Counted from the stretch's first letter, positions 1 to 6,737 are shown. The stretch is 18,447 nt of DNA from an uncultured Collinsella sp. (GCA_902464645.1 CABQKL010000032.1:1-18447), one strand, 5' to 3'. Translations and numbers: made by a program. Notes: generated from the sequence alone by a model not told the origin.

Positions 1-122
1 TCGTCGGCGACCTTGTCGGCGAGCGCGGTCATCTTCTTGCCGGTCTCGTAGAGCGCCTTACCGTCCTCGAGATAGCCCTCCTGGTCGAAATGCATGATCT
101 CGATCTTCTCGGTTTCCTTCAT
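1..122 (-). CDS. SIS-domain sugar isomerase/deglycase, N-terminal fragment (runs off window)
   Basis: Only the first 40 codons are in the window (protein begins MKETEKIEIMHFDQEGYLED). The ATG at 122 is preceded by a clear AAAGGAGA ribosome binding site 5-6 nt upstream. The 'FDQEGYLEDGKALYETGKKM' style opening resembles the start of FrlB/GfrE-like SIS proteins, which deglycate fructosamine- or glucoselysine-6-phosphates in the cytoplasm. The gene follows the 371-aa SIS gene on the same strand with a 59-bp gap, so the two are probably co-transcribed and may act together, as paired SIS proteins do in PTS-linked Amadori-product pathways. The SIS domain itself is outside the window, so the assignment rests on the N-terminus and on context. 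Confidence 0.55.
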   Translation of the reverse strand, partial: MKETEKIEIMHFDQEGYLEDGKALYETGKKMTALADKVAD

Positions 123-181
123 TTGTCTCTCCTTTCTGGGGTTGTTTCCACATCCCCCATGCCAACGGGCATCAAACCCGC

Positions 182-1297
182 TTACATTCCGTAACACTCG
201 GCCGCTTTGGCCTTAAGCGCATTGACTGACTCTTCGTAGCCCTCTGCCTTGACCTCCATTTGCTTGGAGACGGCATCGAGATACGGGTGCACGTCCCATG
301 ACTTCAGACGTTCGGCGATCATTGCCGCAATCGTCTGGAAGAACACGAGATTGGGAATTGCGCTGAGCAGCGGAGCCACCTGAGGCACCGCAACCTCGTG
401 AGCCCTACCCCTGGGATGGGCCGTGAGCAGCACCGTTTTTGTCGTAACATTCGATAGCGCATCGGCGATATTCGCAAGACGCTCCGACCCCTGCGGATCG
501 TCGACGATAAACACCAGATAGCCCGGAACGATCTGCATCTCTGGACCGTGAACAAACTCCTCGCCCTCGTGATGCATGGCCGGAATCTTGATGGTCTCGC
601 TCAGCTTGAGCGCTGCCTCCTCGGCAACACCGTAGTTGGGGCCGTTGCCGACGACCATGGCGGGCGTGTGCTCAGAAAGCTCGAGCATGTGTTCTTGGAC
701 ATATGCCTCGGCGGTCTTGCACATCACGGCATTGGCATGGATAGCCTCGCGCAGGTCGTCAAGACGCTGGGCAACGCCCTTGGCGTCAATCGTTCCGCGC
801 GCCTGACCGCCGTAGATACCAAAGAGCACCAGGTACTCAACGAGGACCTCAACGCCCAGAGTCACAAAGTCCACCGACTCGACGCCCACACCGTAGTCAA
901 GAACGATGTCAGCGTGCTCCTTGATGGGCGCCTCGACGTTTGCCGTGAGCGCAACTGCAGCCATATCGTGTGCGCGCATGTAATCGAGCGCCGCAATCGT
1001 ATTGGTCGAATAGCCACTCTGCGAGACGGCGATGTTGAGCGCATGCTGCGGATAGGTGTGTTCAAAATCGACGAAGGCCTCGGGCGTCACAACGGACACC
1101 TGCATCTGCAGCGCATCTTGCAGGTAATCGCGGGTGCAATCGGCGGCATGGCGCGACGAGCCCGAAGCAACGACGCGCAGTGCGTCAAAAGAACCGGACT
1201 GGAAAATATCTACGAGCTGCGCTACCAGCTCAGACGAACGCTCGAGGTTCTCCCCCATACGCACATGGGCAAGCTGAACGTAATCGAGCATCTTCAT
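182..1297 (-). CDS. Two-domain SIS protein (GlmS-C/FrlB-like sugar-phosphate isomerase or deglycase)
   Basis: This 371-aa cytoplasmic protein has two SIS (phosphosugar-binding) domains. The first carries VASGSSRHAA near residue 45 and VSQSGYSTNTI near 92. The second carries VVGNGPNYGVAEEAALK near 217 and the EGEEFVHGPEMQ segment near 243, which corresponds to the active-site region of the GlmS-C/FrlB family. There is no glutamine amidotransferase domain, so it is not GlmS itself. Likely substrates are amino-sugar or fructosamine phosphates. The ATG at 1297 follows a GAGGTGAG ribosome binding site by about 5 nt; an in-frame ATG two codons later is a less likely alternative. It lies downstream of two GntR/UTRA regulators and upstream of a second SIS gene, which suggests a regulated catabolic operon whose PTS genes may lie beyond the left edge. 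The exact substrate cannot be read from the sequence. Confidence 0.85.
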   Translation of the reverse strand: MKMLDYVQLAHVRMGENLERSSELVAQLVDIFQSGSFDALRVVASGSSRHAADCTRDYLQDALQMQVSVVTPEAFVDFEHTYPQHALNIAVSQSGYSTNTIAALDYMRAHDMAAVALTANVEAPIKEHADIVLDYGVGVESVDFVTLGVEVLVEYLVLFGIYGGQARGTIDAKGVAQRLDDLREAIHANAVMCKTAEAYVQEHMLELSEHTPAMVVGNGPNYGVAEEAALKLSETIKIPAMHHEGEEFVHGPEMQIVPGYLVFIVDDPQGSERLANIADALSNVTTKTVLLTAHPRGRAHEVAVPQVAPLLSAIPNLVFFQTIAAMIAERLKSWDVHPYLDAVSKQMEVKAEGYEESVNALKAKAAECYGM

Positions 1298-1490
1298 CTT
1301 CTCACCTCGTTACAAATCATTAGTATTTGATACCAATCACAGTTACAGGTTATGACTTTTTGATACCTCTTTGTCGATTAATTTATCCCCTTCGGCGAAC
1401 GGTCGATTTTGAGCCCTGTAAGGTTGTATATACAGCTGACCCAACGATCAAAACTGGTTAGTTTCCCAGCCGTTATTCACAAAATACCAG
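1298..1490 (-). promoter_or_regulatory. Promoter/operator region of the SIS operon with candidate GntR sites
   Basis: These 193 bp separate the second gntR gene from the SIS operon. They contain a perfect 10-bp dyad TGTATATACA (1425-1434), which fits the GT-N-TA-N-AC type sites known for the HutC/GntR subfamily. They also contain GTAT-TTG-ATAC (1323-1333) and a direct repeat TTTGATACC at 1326-1334 and 1359-1367, exactly 33 bp apart (about three helical turns), plus a weaker AAACT/AGTTT dyad near 1450. The spacing and closeness to the SIS start suggest operator sites for one or both upstream GntR regulators. No -35/-10 pair is convincing enough to place. The dyads are seen; regulator binding is inferred. 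Confidence 0.45.
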
Positions 1491-2192
1491 CTAGTACGTA
1501 TAGGTGTAGCCGCCCGTATCGCCACGATTGAAGGACTTTACATACTCGATAGCCTGACCGCTCGCGTCATAGCTCACGCATTCCAAAAGCAAAACAAGAT
1601 CGCCCTGTTCCAGTCCAAGGAGGCCGGCATCTCGTGCGCCCAGCGCTTCGATATCGAGCTTTTCCTGTGCCATGACTGGCTTTCGGCCCAGCATCTCATA
1701 GGTCTCGTACAAACTGAAGACCGACACGTCAATATCTTCGATGGTTGGGAACAGCAGGCAGGGAATCAGCGCCGTCTCAATCGATACGGGGCTACCGTTT
1801 ATGCAGTTCAGGCGTCGAACGGAATAGAGCAGGTCGTCCTCGGCGATGCCAAACAGGTCGGCGTAATATGGCCCCGCATAACGCTTGGAACGCGCGAGAA
1901 TACGGACGGACGGCTCGCCGCCCGAAGCACGGACCGATTCACGGAAACCGACCGTGCGTTCAAAAAAAGCAGGTACTTTCTGCGCCACAAAGGCACCTTT
2001 TCCCCGAACACGGCGAATCTGCCCGCGCCGAACCAGCTCATCGACAGCGCTTCGGATGGTCAAGCGTGTCGTACCAAATTCCTCGGCGAGGTCTTTTTCG
2101 GACGGAATCATGGAACCCGTGGGATATATACCGCGCTCGATGCGGCGTCGAATGCGCATATAAACCGGGGTGGCATCTACTGTTTCAGCCAT
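1491..2192 (-). CDS. GntR-family transcriptional regulator with UTRA domain (second of a tandem pair)
   Basis: This 233-aa protein has an N-terminal winged helix-turn-helix (about residues 8-70; recognition region EEFGTTRLTIRSAVDELVRR, then the wing RVRGKGAFV) and a C-terminal UTRA effector domain (about 90-230). This is the HutC/DasR type, which senses phosphosugars or related metabolites and usually represses adjacent transport and catabolic genes. The ATG at 2192 lies 16 nt inside the end of the upstream gntR gene and follows a GGTGA site, so translation is probably coupled. The SIS operon starts 193 bp downstream and is the obvious target. It is a diverged relative of its neighbour rather than a recent copy. 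Confidence 0.9.
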   Translation of the reverse strand: MAETVDATPVYMRIRRRIERGIYPTGSMIPSEKDLAEEFGTTRLTIRSAVDELVRRGQIRRVRGKGAFVAQKVPAFFERTVGFRESVRASGGEPSVRILARSKRYAGPYYADLFGIAEDDLLYSVRRLNCINGSPVSIETALIPCLLFPTIEDIDVSVFSLYETYEMLGRKPVMAQEKLDIEALGARDAGLLGLEQGDLVLLLECVSYDASGQAIEYVKSFNRGDTGGYTYTY

Positions 2193-2944
2193 TGTTCACC
2201 TGCCACGCTCCTCATGCCGTTCTCTTCGCCGTTATCGGCAAAGCGGAACTTTGTGGGCAAAATCACCGATTTGCAATGCTCCACAAAACGCATGTCCTTA
2301 TCAAATTCGATCGAGCTCTCATAGAACACCGGCGTTCCCTCTTCTTGCTGGAGCAGCTCGGCCTCTTCGACGTTCAAACGCGAGATGGAGATATGCTCAC
2401 GTCCATGCTCAACACGCACGCCACCTTCTTTGAGCAAGACATCGTAAAGGCTCTCGCACTCAAAATCGTGCTCGGTAAGCGATGGGCACAGGGACAGGTT
2501 AACGTGAGCCGTCTCGATTGACGCCGGCTCGCCCTCAATAAGTCGAACGCGCTGCATGCGAAGCAAAGGAGCGCCTACAGACACCCCAAGCTTGTCGGCA
2601 AGCGCCTCATCCGCCTCGATGGTCCCGGTGGAAACCAGACGAGAAGAGGGGTGCAGGCCGGCAGTCCGCACAGCATCGGAGAAGTTATACGTTTCCTGGA
2701 AGATGTTCAACGGCTTGGGAGGACACACATACGTACCCGATCCGCGACGGCTCTCGAGCGTTCCACAAGAGATGAGCCGCGTGATACCGGCGCGCAATGC
2801 TGTACGCGAAACGCCAATCTCTTCGCACAGCACGCGCTCGGCCGGTAGGCGATCACCGCCGGCAAGCTGATGGTGCTGGATATACCAAAGAATTCCCTCA
2901 ACAGCACGATCTTTGGGGGGAATTGCATAAGATTCGCCTGCCAT
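2177..2944 (-). CDS. GntR-family transcriptional regulator with UTRA domain (first of a tandem pair)
   Basis: This 255-aa protein has a GntR winged helix (about residues 12-75, with DRLPAERVLCEEIGVSRTAL and the wing RRGSGTYV) followed by a UTRA ligand-binding domain (about 95-235, including RMQRVRLIEGEPASIETAHV). The ATG at 2944 follows a GAGGAG site by about 8 nt. It starts 38 nt after the upstream hypothetical gene and ends 16 nt inside the next gntR, so the three genes look like one transcript. Two GntR/UTRA proteins of different sequence in one operon could respond to two metabolites or form a mixed regulatory unit; this is inference. The protein has a C-terminal tail of about 20 residues beyond the usual UTRA end. 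Confidence 0.9.
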   Translation of the reverse strand: MAGESYAIPPKDRAVEGILWYIQHHQLAGGDRLPAERVLCEEIGVSRTALRAGITRLISCGTLESRRGSGTYVCPPKPLNIFQETYNFSDAVRTAGLHPSSRLVSTGTIEADEALADKLGVSVGAPLLRMQRVRLIEGEPASIETAHVNLSLCPSLTEHDFECESLYDVLLKEGGVRVEHGREHISISRLNVEEAELLQQEEGTPVFYESSIEFDKDMRFVEHCKSVILPTKFRFADNGEENGMRSVAGEQWLKQ

Positions 2945-2982
2945 TGCACAGACTCCTCATTCAGAAACGTATGCCGCCAAAA

Positions 2983-3471
2983 TTAGGCCAGCCCTCCCAT
3001 GGCATCAAATTCGGCCTTGATCTTCTCGGCGACATTCCGATACGACTTATATAGACTTGAATCGCGTTTGACTTCGTCGGTCATAACGGGAATCTCTAAT
3101 TTGGAAACCTCGTCTTTTCCCGTCTGAACCGCCACAACAACGCCCATGCCAAGACACATATTACGCTTGGCAGCGTTTATTTTCGCCGCCTTGGCAGGAT
3201 TTGCCAGGATACGCTGGGCAAATTCCTGTTTTGAGGTCACTTCCTCGGCCTCCGGATCGCCCGCCTCGGCTACTTCGCACTGCAACACGTCCGCATAGTC
3301 AAAAATCTTCGGCTCGCCGCCACGCTGATGCACGGCCCACTTGCGACGCGTGGCATCCTGGTAGATAGCCGGCAAAAACGTAAACCGCGGCGGGTCCAAA
3401 ATCGTATCCGTGATGGTAAACACATCGGGATCAAAGGCATCCTGCGGGTTTTTCTTCTTGAACAGCCCCAT
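2983..3471 (-). CDS. Conserved hypothetical protein, basic N-terminus and PH-like core
   Basis: This is a 162-aa soluble protein of unknown function. I place the start at the ATG at 3471 (MGLFKKKNPQDAFDPDVFTI) because it has a strong GGGAGG ribosome binding site 5 nt upstream; starts further upstream have none. After a lysine-rich N-terminus the middle is rich in beta-type segments (ITDTILDPPRFTFLPAIY, then KIFDYADVLQCEVAEAG). An Ala/Lys-rich stretch and a C-terminal helix (RNVAEKIKAEFDAMGG) follow. The pattern loosely recalls small proteins with PH-like or DUF4428-type domains, but no diagnostic motif is present. It has no signal peptide or membrane segment. It sits 38 nt ahead of the tandem gntR genes and is probably co-transcribed with them. 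Confidence 0.7.
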   Translation of the reverse strand: MGLFKKKNPQDAFDPDVFTITDTILDPPRFTFLPAIYQDATRRKWAVHQRGGEPKIFDYADVLQCEVAEAGDPEAEEVTSKQEFAQRILANPAKAAKINAAKRNMCLGMGVVVAVQTGKDEVSKLEIPVMTDEVKRDSSLYKSYRNVAEKIKAEFDAMGGLA

Positions 3472-3552
3472 ATCAGCCTCCCGTACTAGCATTAAACAAC
3501 TCAAGCTGAATATAGCACCAATTTCAAGCCGCTGCCTTACCCTATCGGTACG

Positions 3553-3597
3553 CGGCGCCTATAGCTCGCTCAGCGGAAGAGTCTACGGACGAGGGCC
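3553..3597 (+). other. tRNA-like 5' fragment (not a functional tRNA)
   Basis: A stretch reading ...CCTATAGCTCGCTCAGCGGA then AGAGTC closely resembles the acceptor end, positions 8-9 and D-arm of a bacterial tRNA (compare TAGCTCAGCGGxAGAG), with a duplicated GCTC. No anticodon loop, T-arm (GTTCGAATC) or matching 3' acceptor strand follows, because a long hairpin begins at 3593. It could be a relic of a tRNA-associated insertion or chance similarity. Confidence 0.2.
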
Positions 3598-3665
3598 GGG
3601 GTGCCTGCTTTGTTTTGAGAAGTGGGCTTCGCGAACTTCTCAAAACAAAGCAGGCACCCCGGCCC
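3593..3665. repeat. Long perfect inverted repeat (31-bp arms, 11-nt loop)
   Basis: The arms 3593-3623 and 3635-3665 are perfectly complementary and are separated by 11 nt (GGGCTTCGCGA). The inner part of each arm is AT-rich (TTTGTTTTGAGAAGT) and the outer part GC-rich (GGGCCGGGGTGCCTGC). It lies between the lacI stop (3720) and the start of the hypothetical gene (3471). It could end lacI transcription, but neither strand has a T-tract after it and the stem is far longer than a normal terminator. It looks more like a dispersed intergenic palindromic element. Nothing else is recognisable in the remaining gap 3666-3719. Confidence 0.9.
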
Positions 3666-3719
3666 CGCCGGCAAATAGCGGACACTCCGCATGCAATCTA
3701 TGCAAACAAACAAGTGCGC

Positions 3720-4748
3720 TTAGCTATATTCGGCAAGGTCAAGCACGCTGCCCTTCACGATAAGCGCCGGCTCCAGAACGACCTCTTCGGCACGCTTACC
3801 GCCCCTACCGGCAAGACGCTTGGACATGCAGGCAAAAGCATGCTCCGCAAGGACACCGGGATCCTGCTCAATCGCAGTCAGCGCCGGCTCAAAGAGAACG
3901 TCGGCCGCCGAGTTGTCATAGCTTACGACCGAGATATCGCCCGGGATGCTCTTACCCATCTCGTGCAAGCGCTTGAGCAGACCGAGGGCAATGTTATCCG
4001 AGCTTGCGAACACGGCGGTGGCGTCAGTTGCGAGCACCGCCTCCGACGCCTCGTATGCGCTCGGAATGTAGTACTCGCTCTCAAACTCCAAACGTGCGTC
4101 GATCGGCAGGCCGACCTCGCGCAGCGCACGCTCGTAGCCGGCAAGACGTTTACGACCCGTATTGGAACGGCGAGCATTAACCAAGCAGGCAATGCGACGG
4201 TGACCCCGCTCGATCAGATAGCGGGTAGCCATGTAGCCACCCATCTCGTGGTCGAACATCACCTTGTCGCACTCGAGCCCCTCAATGGCACGGTCGACCA
4301 TTACCGCCGGTATGGGCAGATGGCTGACTTCTTCGCGCAGGGCGCGGTCGTCGGAGAACTCGTCACCCACCACCAGAAAGACGCCGTCGACGCCGCGCGT
4401 CACCAGCTGGCGCAGCAGCTCAAGATCGTCGTCGGCACTTCCACCCGAGCTGGTAATAAAGAGCGCATAGCCATCCTCGCGGCAGCGCTTTTCCAAGCTG
4501 CCGGCGAGCGAGGCAAAAAAGCGGCTCTCGATATTGGGAACGATAAGGCCCAGCGTGCGTGACTCGCGCATGACCAGGCTGCGCGCGATCTGGTTAGGGA
4601 CATAGTGGTTGCGCGCCGCGACCTCCTTGATGAGCTTGCGGTTTTCTTCCGAGATGCGGCAGGGCCGATTATTGAGAACAAGCGAGACCGACGAGGGGGA
4701 AAGCCCCACCTCCTGGGCAATCTGCTTGAGAGTAACTTTGTTGCCCAT
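3720..4748 (-). CDS. LacI-family transcriptional regulator
   Basis: This 342-aa DNA-binding regulator has an N-terminal LacI helix-turn-helix (VTLKQIAQEVGLSPSSVSLV, residues 5-24, then the hinge region PNQIARSLVMRESRTLG). A periplasmic-binding-protein-like sensor domain follows from about residue 60 (LGLIVPNIESRFFASLAGSL, then GVDGVFLVVGD, then VVSYDNSAADVLFEPALTAI). It binds a sugar or nucleoside-type effector that cannot be specified. The start is the ATG at 4748, which has a GGAAGGAG site 4 nt upstream. A longer in-frame extension exists but is antisense to murB and is not real coding sequence. A TATACT hexamer (complement of 4784-4789) gives a plausible -10 for this gene. It is divergent from murB, and a LacI-like dyad lies between them. 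The gene has no sugar-metabolism neighbour, so its target may be elsewhere. Confidence 0.92.
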   Translation of the reverse strand: MGNKVTLKQIAQEVGLSPSSVSLVLNNRPCRISEENRKLIKEVAARNHYVPNQIARSLVMRESRTLGLIVPNIESRFFASLAGSLEKRCREDGYALFITSSGGSADDDLELLRQLVTRGVDGVFLVVGDEFSDDRALREEVSHLPIPAVMVDRAIEGLECDKVMFDHEMGGYMATRYLIERGHRRIACLVNARRSNTGRKRLAGYERALREVGLPIDARLEFESEYYIPSAYEASEAVLATDATAVFASSDNIALGLLKRLHEMGKSIPGDISVVSYDNSAADVLFEPALTAIEQDPGVLAEHAFACMSKRLAGRGGKRAEEVVLEPALIVKGSVLDLAEYS

Positions 4749-4783
4749 CTCGCTCCTTCCGAGTATTCGCGCAATCCCTTGAA

Positions 4784-4789
4784 AGTATA
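4784..4789 (-). promoter_or_regulatory. Probable -10 element of lacI
   Basis: Reading the minus strand, TATACT lies about 35 nt upstream of the lacI start codon. No good -35 hexamer is found at 16-18 bp spacing, so the call rests on the -10 alone. Confidence 0.3.
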
Positions 4790-4882
4790 GCGACCGTCCC
4801 TCTATCTCGATGATAAACACTTTACCAATCCGGTAGACGGCTGTTTTATCGCCGCCAGCGCACCAAATCCGTCCGGGTGGGG

Positions 4883-4899
4883 TATATTGCAATCGATTG
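4883..4899 (+). promoter_or_regulatory. murB -10 with overlapping LacI-type operator dyad
   Basis: TATATT (4883-4888) is a plausible -10 for murB. It is followed at once by the perfect 10-bp dyad CAATCGATTG (4890-4899), which has the central CG typical of LacI-family operators (compare the NAANCGNTTN core). The dyad would cover the transcription start. Its place in the divergent lacI-murB region makes the neighbouring LacI protein the natural candidate binder. The -35 is weak. The dyad is seen; its role is inferred. Confidence 0.4.
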
Positions 4900-4931
4900 A
4901 TGACAACGACCACCAAAAGGCGGATATTCGT

Positions 4932-5894
4932 ATGCACGAGAACGACTTTTTTAACGAGGACCTGCTGTGCGCGCTTGCTGGCGTTGCCGGCGAGGACAAC
5001 GTGCTGATGAGCGAGCCCATGCGCGAGCACACCACGTTTAAAATCGGCGGCCCGGCCGACGTCTTTGTCACGCCCGATACCGAGCAGGGCCTCGTCGCCA
5101 CGCTCGATACCTGCTATCGCTGCGATCTGCCCCTCACCATCGTGGGCAACGGCTCCGACTTGCTCGTCGGTGACAAGGGCATCCGCGGCGTCGTCGTGGC
5201 GCTTGGCGAGGGCCTCTCCGACATTACGGTCAACGGCACGCACGTCACGGCAGCAGCCGGCGCCTTGCTTTCCGATGTCGCCGCGGCGGCAGCCGAGGCC
5301 GGTCTCACCGGCATGGAGCCCATCTCGGGTATCCCCGGATCGGTCGGCGGCGCCTGCTACATGAACACCGGCGCCTATGGCGCCTGCATGGCCGATGTGC
5401 TGGAGTCTGTGCGCGTCTACAAGCCCGCCCGCATGCTCGACGACGGCACCCGCGGCAGCGGCAGCATCATCGAGTTCGATGTCGACGAGCTTAACCTGGG
5501 CTATCGCAAGAGCCGCATCGCCGACGACGGCTTTACCGTGCTTTCGGCCACCTTCAATCTCGCCCCGGGCAACGCCGCGATGATCAAGGCCGACATGGAC
5601 GACTACCGCCAGCGCCGCGAGGACAAGCAGCCGCTCGACATGCCGAGCGCCGGTTCCACCTTCAAGCGCCCCGAGGGCTACTTTGCCGGCAAGCTCATCA
5701 TGGATGCCGGCCTGCGCGGCCATGCTGTCGGCGGCGCGCAGGTGAGCGAAAAACACTGCGGCTTCATCGTCAACGCCGACCACGCCACCGCTGCCGACGT
5801 CGACGAACTCATCCGCGACATCCAAGCCAAAGTCAAAGAGCAGTTCGACGTAGACCTAGAACCCGAAGTCCACCGAGTCGGCGAATTTTTATAG
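4932..5894 (+). CDS. murB: UDP-N-acetylenolpyruvoylglucosamine reductase
   Basis: This is the cytoplasmic FAD enzyme that reduces UDP-GlcNAc-enolpyruvate to UDP-MurNAc with NADPH, the second committed step of peptidoglycan synthesis. The 320 residues carry the family motifs in order: TTFKIGGPADVFV near 36, VGNGSDLLV near 73, PISGIPGSVGGACYMNTGAY near 133, LGYRKSRI near 193, the catalytic-serine motif PSAGSTFKRP near 238, and the C-terminal PEVHRVG, which includes the conserved glutamate. I chose the ATG at 4932 over a TTG 15 codons upstream because it is an ATG, fits the family length and follows AAAGGCGG. The body uses GC-rich codons, but the last 12-15 codons include GTA, CTA, CGA and TTA. 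The same 3' end recurs at 6552. Together these suggest the end was replaced by an insertion. Confidence 0.96.
   Translation: MHENDFFNEDLLCALAGVAGEDNVLMSEPMREHTTFKIGGPADVFVTPDTEQGLVATLDTCYRCDLPLTIVGNGSDLLVGDKGIRGVVVALGEGLSDITVNGTHVTAAAGALLSDVAAAAAEAGLTGMEPISGIPGSVGGACYMNTGAYGACMADVLESVRVYKPARMLDDGTRGSGSIIEFDVDELNLGYRKSRIADDGFTVLSATFNLAPGNAAMIKADMDDYRQRREDKQPLDMPSAGSTFKRPEGYFAGKLIMDAGLRGHAVGGAQVSEKHCGFIVNADHATAADVDELIRDIQAKVKEQFDVDLEPEVHRVGEFL
5863..5880 (+). repeat. murB 3'-end direct repeat, left copy (putative attachment site)
   Basis: CCGAAGTCCACCGAGTCG, within the last codons of murB, recurs with a single mismatch at 6552-6569. It codes for the conserved PEVHRV segment. With its partner it bounds a 689-bp unit. 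Confidence 0.55.
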
Positions 5895-5923
5895 CCCGCT
5901 CGCCGCGGTCCACTTTAATTAAT

Positions 5924-5963
5924 AACGGGACAAGTGATGTAGCTCACTTGTCCCGTTTTCATT
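5924..5963. terminator. Rho-independent terminator (murB; possibly bidirectional)
   Basis: The 14-bp perfect arms AACGGGACAAGTGA (5924-5937) and its complement (5944-5957) enclose a 6-nt loop and are followed on the plus strand by TTCATTTATTT. On the minus strand the A-rich left flank gives a T-rich run, so it can also end the convergent 5963-6424 gene. It lies inside the segment bounded by the murB 3'-end repeats. Confidence 0.85.
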
Positions 5964-6424
5964 TATTTGCGAAGAACATCGGCCATCCGCAGGATTGAAA
6001 TCATCGACCGATAAGTGAGTTCCACCTTTTCGCCCGCAAGCAGTCGTTTCGAGCCAATCTCATCTAGCCCCACAAGGCGAGAAAACAGCAAGCTACTCAT
6101 CGTGCCCTCGTCAATTGATTCCTTTATGGTCTTCAAAACGTCCGTATCATGAAGCGACGCCGAGCTGTAGGGGGCAACACGAGCGGAACTCTCAATTAAC
6201 GACGAGACAAAAGGATGGAGATGCTTTGGACATAGTCCATCAAACACCACATCCCCATTGTCATCCGAGCCGACTAGTCGCCAACTATAATGATCGACCC
6301 AGTCGTCTCCGTCATATATGGTGTCCATGAGCAACTTCCCGTCTAGAGAGAAACCTGTTTGAACATCGGGGCGCAAGACCGCAATCCATCTAGGACCCGC
6401 AGCAGCTCCGACCCAACGCACCAC
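5963..6424 (-). CDS. Hypothetical protein with possible C-terminal HTH, start uncertain
   Basis: This open frame gives 153 residues from a GTG at 6424. No ribosome binding site is visible there. The frame stays open about 13 codons further upstream (reading SKIVAIYNCRVV) without an ATG, so the start is unclear and the gene may be 5'-truncated. The N-terminal half (PRWIAVLRPDVQTGFSLDGK) is not recognised. The C-terminal 45 residues (SSLLFSRLVGLDEIGSKRLL then AGEKVELTYRSMISILRMAD) have the rhythm of a Cro/C1-type helix-turn-helix, ending like 'LLxGxxxxxxxxxxxIlxaL'. Base composition is clearly lower in GC than murB and rare codons are frequent. It is the only gene in the 689-bp unit between the duplicated murB ends, so it is probably cargo or a remnant of an inserted element. 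Confidence 0.5.
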   Translation of the reverse strand: MVRWVGAAAGPRWIAVLRPDVQTGFSLDGKLLMDTIYDGDDWVDHYSWRLVGSDDNGDVVFDGLCPKHLHPFVSSLIESSARVAPYSSASLHDTDVLKTIKESIDEGTMSSLLFSRLVGLDEIGSKRLLAGEKVELTYRSMISILRMADVLRK

Positions 6425-6551
6425 ACGACAATTGTATATTGCGACTATTTTAGATCTACATGATCAGTTCGAGTTCGCAACAAGGCGATTATTGCAGCTA
6501 GGTTATATTTCATTTTCCACTTTGATGAGCCGTCGGCTCCAAATTCCAAAA

Positions 6552-6583
6552 CCGAAGTCCACGGAGTCGATAATTTTATTTAA
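6552..6583 (+). repeat. murB 3'-end direct repeat, right copy with in-frame stop
   Basis: CCGAAGTCCACGGAGTCG (6552-6569) matches the murB end at 17 of 18 positions. Read in the murB frame it gives TEVHGVDNFI followed by TAA (6581-6583), parallel to PEVHRVGEFL and stop in the intact gene. A hairpin terminator begins 3 nt after this stop. It is best read as the displaced original end of murB. Confidence 0.55.
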
Positions 6584-6586
6584 AAA

Positions 6587-6608
6587 GAAGGCCCCGAAAG
6601 GGGCCTTC
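6587..6608. terminator. GNRA-loop hairpin terminator, strongest on minus strand
   Basis: The perfect 9-bp stem GAAGGCCCC/GGGGCCTTC encloses a GAAA loop. On the minus strand it is followed by TTTTTAAATAAAATT, a good intrinsic terminator for the hydrolase gene coming from the right. On the plus strand it sits 3 nt after the stop of the displaced murB end, so it was probably shared by converging genes. Confidence 0.8.
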
Positions 6609-6710
6609 GCCATCTTTATATCAGACAACCAGTCCGGTGTATCGCGCTCAGGACCCGAGAGGGCCGGGACAGTCCGAGAGGCATAAGGTTGATCGCGAGT
6701 TCCGCACGCA

Positions 6711-6737
6711 AAGAAGGCCACTTAATGTGGCCTTCTT
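6711..6737. terminator. Second hairpin terminator downstream of the cell-wall hydrolase
   Basis: The 11-bp arms AAGAAGGCCAC (6711-6721) and GTGGCCTTCTT (6727-6737) enclose a TTAAT loop. It lies about 66 nt past the stop of the minus-strand hydrolase gene. The T-tract is short on both strands. Apart from this hairpin and the one at 6587, the gap 6609-6802 shows nothing recognisable. Confidence 0.7.

Noticed and set aside
548..1330. 260-codon plus-strand frame opposite the SIS gene
   Set aside because: It mirrors the SIS coding strand, has no ribosome binding site and shows no family motif.
4749..5825. Long minus-strand frame extending the LacI regulator by about 360 residues antisense to murB
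   Set aside because: It is a GC-rich shadow of murB with low-complexity Ala/Gly/Val content. LacI motifs begin only at the ATG at 4748, which has its own ribosome binding site.
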